Shown here one piece after another: positions 22,005 through 23,645 of a stretch of DNA of 23,645 nt (the stretch's first letter is position 1; every line of letters starts with the position of its first letter). Origin of the DNA: a virus; the IMG/VR virus record IMGVR_UViG_3300028388_002908, positions 1 to 23,645 of that record; one strand, written 5' to 3'. The position numbers were made by a program, and so were the translations under genes. The notes under the pieces were generated by a model. The model had not been told where the DNA came from. It saw only the letters and a list, made by a program, of their open reading frames with translations, and ran no database searches.

Positions 22005-23645
22005 TTAATGTTTAGTGGTACTGCGTACCGCACGCTTTGGAGTGAGTTTGATTATTGTGTATTGGTCTGTGGTTGAAAGTATCAACGGGTCAAAAAGTTT
22101 TCCAATTCCAATCCCAAATGCCCGAATCAGTGCCGCAGGTATTTCTTCTTCCGACTCAATAACACCAGGTACAATAAGCTGAAGCTCGTTATAGACTAGC
22201 GCCCCGCCAAGTGCCTCAGCACTGTCAATTCCAGTAGCTAGTATACCTATCGCCCCGGTTTCAATCAGGGGTACTGCAATCTCCTCTGCCGTATTAACCC
22301 CAGTTGGGTAGATTAAAGTCTCGCCAACAGAAAGAGAAGCACTGCCAATAGCTTCAGCCGATTCGATACCGTCTGGATAAACAAGGAAGAGAAGATTTTT
22401 TACCTCTGCGCTACCGAAAGCCTCACTTGACTCGATACCTGTCGGGCCAAGAAATGCCAGCAAGTTCTTTATTGCCGCATTTCCAACAGACTCCTCCGAT
22501 TCAATGCCAGTTGGCCCTACAGCCAACCCCGCTGCAATAAGAGCAGCACCAAACTCTTCGCTCGACCCTACTCCTGCTGGTGCAAGGATAGTTTCTCCGG
22601 TGGCTATCACAGCAGGCGGAACCTGCTCCAGCGAAGCAACTCCACCAGGAAGAATAACTACCGCACCTGTACTTAACGAGGCAGCCCCAATTTCTTCCAG
22701 CGACAGTATACCAACAGGATTGACAAAAGTCAAGTCAAGTTTTATATCTGCTTGCTCAAAGGCTTCGGCACTAACAATACCAGTTGCAGCAAGGAAAAGT
22801 CCACCGGCTGAAACTATTGCATTTCCAAACTCTTCTTGACTCGTAAGCCCATCCGGAGTAATTACAACAGCACCCACGGAAAGAGATGGCTGTGCAAATG
22901 ACTCAGCAGTGCTAATTCCGGCCGGAACCAGGGCGACTGAGCCAGGCTCCAAAACCGAAAGCGTGAACTCTTCCGCAGTGCCAATACCTGTCGGCTGTAT
23001 TGGTACTCCGCCTGTGGCAAGCTCTGCGTCACCAACCGCTTCTACAGACAAAACTCCGCTCGGCGCAACAAAGGTTGTCCCGGCAGAAATTGTTGGTGAG
23101 CCAAACGCCTCAGCAGACACAACGCCTGTCGGGTAAACCAGGCTAAGATCCAACGTTACAACAGGAAGTCCAAACTCTTCTAAGCTTGAAACTCCCACTG
23201 GTGTGATTACAACCGCACCTGTGCTGGCAAGAGCTACCCCAAGTTCCTCGTCTGACTCGATACCAACCGGAGCGATGAAAGTTTCCCCAATAGCGAGAGA
23301 AGCCTGCGCAAATGCCTCTTGGCTTGCAACTCCAGCTGGGAGCAGAAAAACCGCCCCAGTGTCTATACTGGGCGTTTCAAAAGCCTCCGCCGACACCACC
23401 CCAGAAGGCAGTAGAAAAACAGTCTCAGCAGAAAGAATTGCTGTGCCAAGGTTCTCTAACGACTCAACTCCTGCAGGAGTCAAGAAGAATGCTCCAGTTG
23501 CTACTGCTGCAGAAGCAAAAGCCTCCAAGCTCTGAATACCGGCAGGAAACAGTTGAACTTCACCGGCACTTATCACAGAAAGCCCAAATTCTTCTTGGCT
23601 TGTAATTCCGGCTGGCCCAAGTGCAACTGTTCCGGCAGTTACAGC
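22005..23645 (-). CDS. Repeat-built phage virion protein, 5' end outside window
   Basis: The frame is open to the window edge, and the repeat pattern continues past GTG 23576, so the true start lies outside. At least 546 residues are visible, of which 505 form 22 units of 23 residues (one of 22), followed by a 32-residue non-repeat tail rich in basic and hydroxyl residues (LTPKRAVRSTTKH). Unit consensus is hPAGIxSxEAFGxAxhxxGAVVh. PxGIxSxExFG repeats occur in phage structural proteins in my recall, but their structure and role are unclear to me. A beta-solenoid or stack of small strands is probable. It may form a fibre or decoration. Confidence 0.9.
   Translation of the reverse strand, partial: AVTAGTVALGPAGITSQEEFGLSVISAGEVQLFPAGIQSLEAFASAAVATGAFFLTPAGVESLENLGTAILSAETVFLLPSGVVSAEAFETPSIDTGAVFLLPAGVASQEAFAQASLAIGETFIAPVGIESDEELGVALASTGAVVITPVGVSSLEEFGLPVVTLDLSLVYPTGVVSAEAFGSPTISAGTTFVAPSGVLSVEAVGDAELATGGVPIQPTGIGTAEEFTLSVLEPGSVALVPAGISTAESFAQPSLSVGAVVITPDGLTSQEEFGNAIVSAGGLFLAATGIVSAEAFEQADIKLDLTFVNPVGILSLEEIGAASLSTGAVVILPGGVASLEQVPPAVIATGETILAPAGVGSSEEFGAALIAAGLAVGPTGIESEESVGNAAIKNLLAFLGPTGIESSEAFGSAEVKNLLFLVYPDGIESAEAIGSASLSVGETLIYPTGVNTAEEIAVPLIETGAIGILATGIDSAEALGGALVYNELQLIVPGVIESEEEIPAALIRAFGIGIGKLFDPLILSTTDQYTIIKLTPKRAVRSTTKH
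22104..23618 (-). repeat. 22 tandem 23-residue repeats (69-base coding period)
   Basis: Starting at 23618 the units run head to tail to 22104. Glu at unit position 9 and Ser/Thr at position 7 are kept in all 22, and Gly at position 4 in 21. The copies differ too much in DNA for a recent expansion. Part of a further unit continues to the window edge. Confidence 0.93.

Noticed and set aside
1-23645. Diversity-generating retroelement acting on the fibre genes
   Set aside because: No reverse transcriptase ORF and no template/variable repeat pair was seen in the window.

Overview
The window looks like part of the virion-protein (tail and ejection) operon of an unidentified tailed bacteriophage or prophage. 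Every supported gene lies on the minus strand, so transcription runs from position 23645 toward 1. Genes are packed end to end, mostly with ATGA, GTGA, TGATG or TAATG overlaps or gaps under 20 bases. No tRNA, rRNA, CRISPR array, insertion sequence, terminator or host-type metabolic gene was seen, and no stretch above 300 bases lacks a gene. No terminase, portal, capsid, replication or lysis gene is in the window, so host, lifestyle and tail type cannot be fixed.

In transcription order: (1) 23645-22005, an ORF open at the window edge, made almost wholly of 23-residue repeats. (2) 21986-20586, four small virion-type proteins of 138, 115, 84 and 127 aa; the 115 and 84 aa proteins share a C-terminal motif. 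(3) 20589-19360, a 409 aa beta-rich, propeller-like structural protein. (4) 19353-18162, a 106 aa protein and two related proteins of 146 and 142 aa. (5) 18159-15763, a 798 aa beta-rich, tail-fibre-like protein starting at TTG, with a module that recurs three times. (6) 15782-15510, a 90 aa paralogue of the 106 aa protein. (7) 15507-11152, a 1451 aa fibrous protein with 23-residue beta-type repeats followed by 13 tandem 44-residue coiled-coil repeats. (8) 11152-7740, AT-richer ORFs of 554, 206, 264 and 162 aa; the first three look like one roughly 975 aa protein broken by two compensating single-base shifts at T homopolymers. (9) 7731-6266, a 413 aa protein and a 75 aa protein. (10) 6269-1, a giant protein of at least 2089 codons, open at the left edge.

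The giant protein resembles phage large polyvalent proteins, which are thought to enter the host with the DNA. It has a glycine-rich, hydrophobic, pore-like N-terminal region, a Pro/Ala linker, a first ART-like YHGT domain, an HExxH zincin motif, a second YHGT domain of the ART-PolyVal type and the usual C-terminal tail. A likely reading is that the small and beta-rich proteins build the tail and its fibres, the AT-richer genes include host-contact parts, and the last genes encode material ejected into the cell. Family names rest on motif recognition by eye; no database search was possible.
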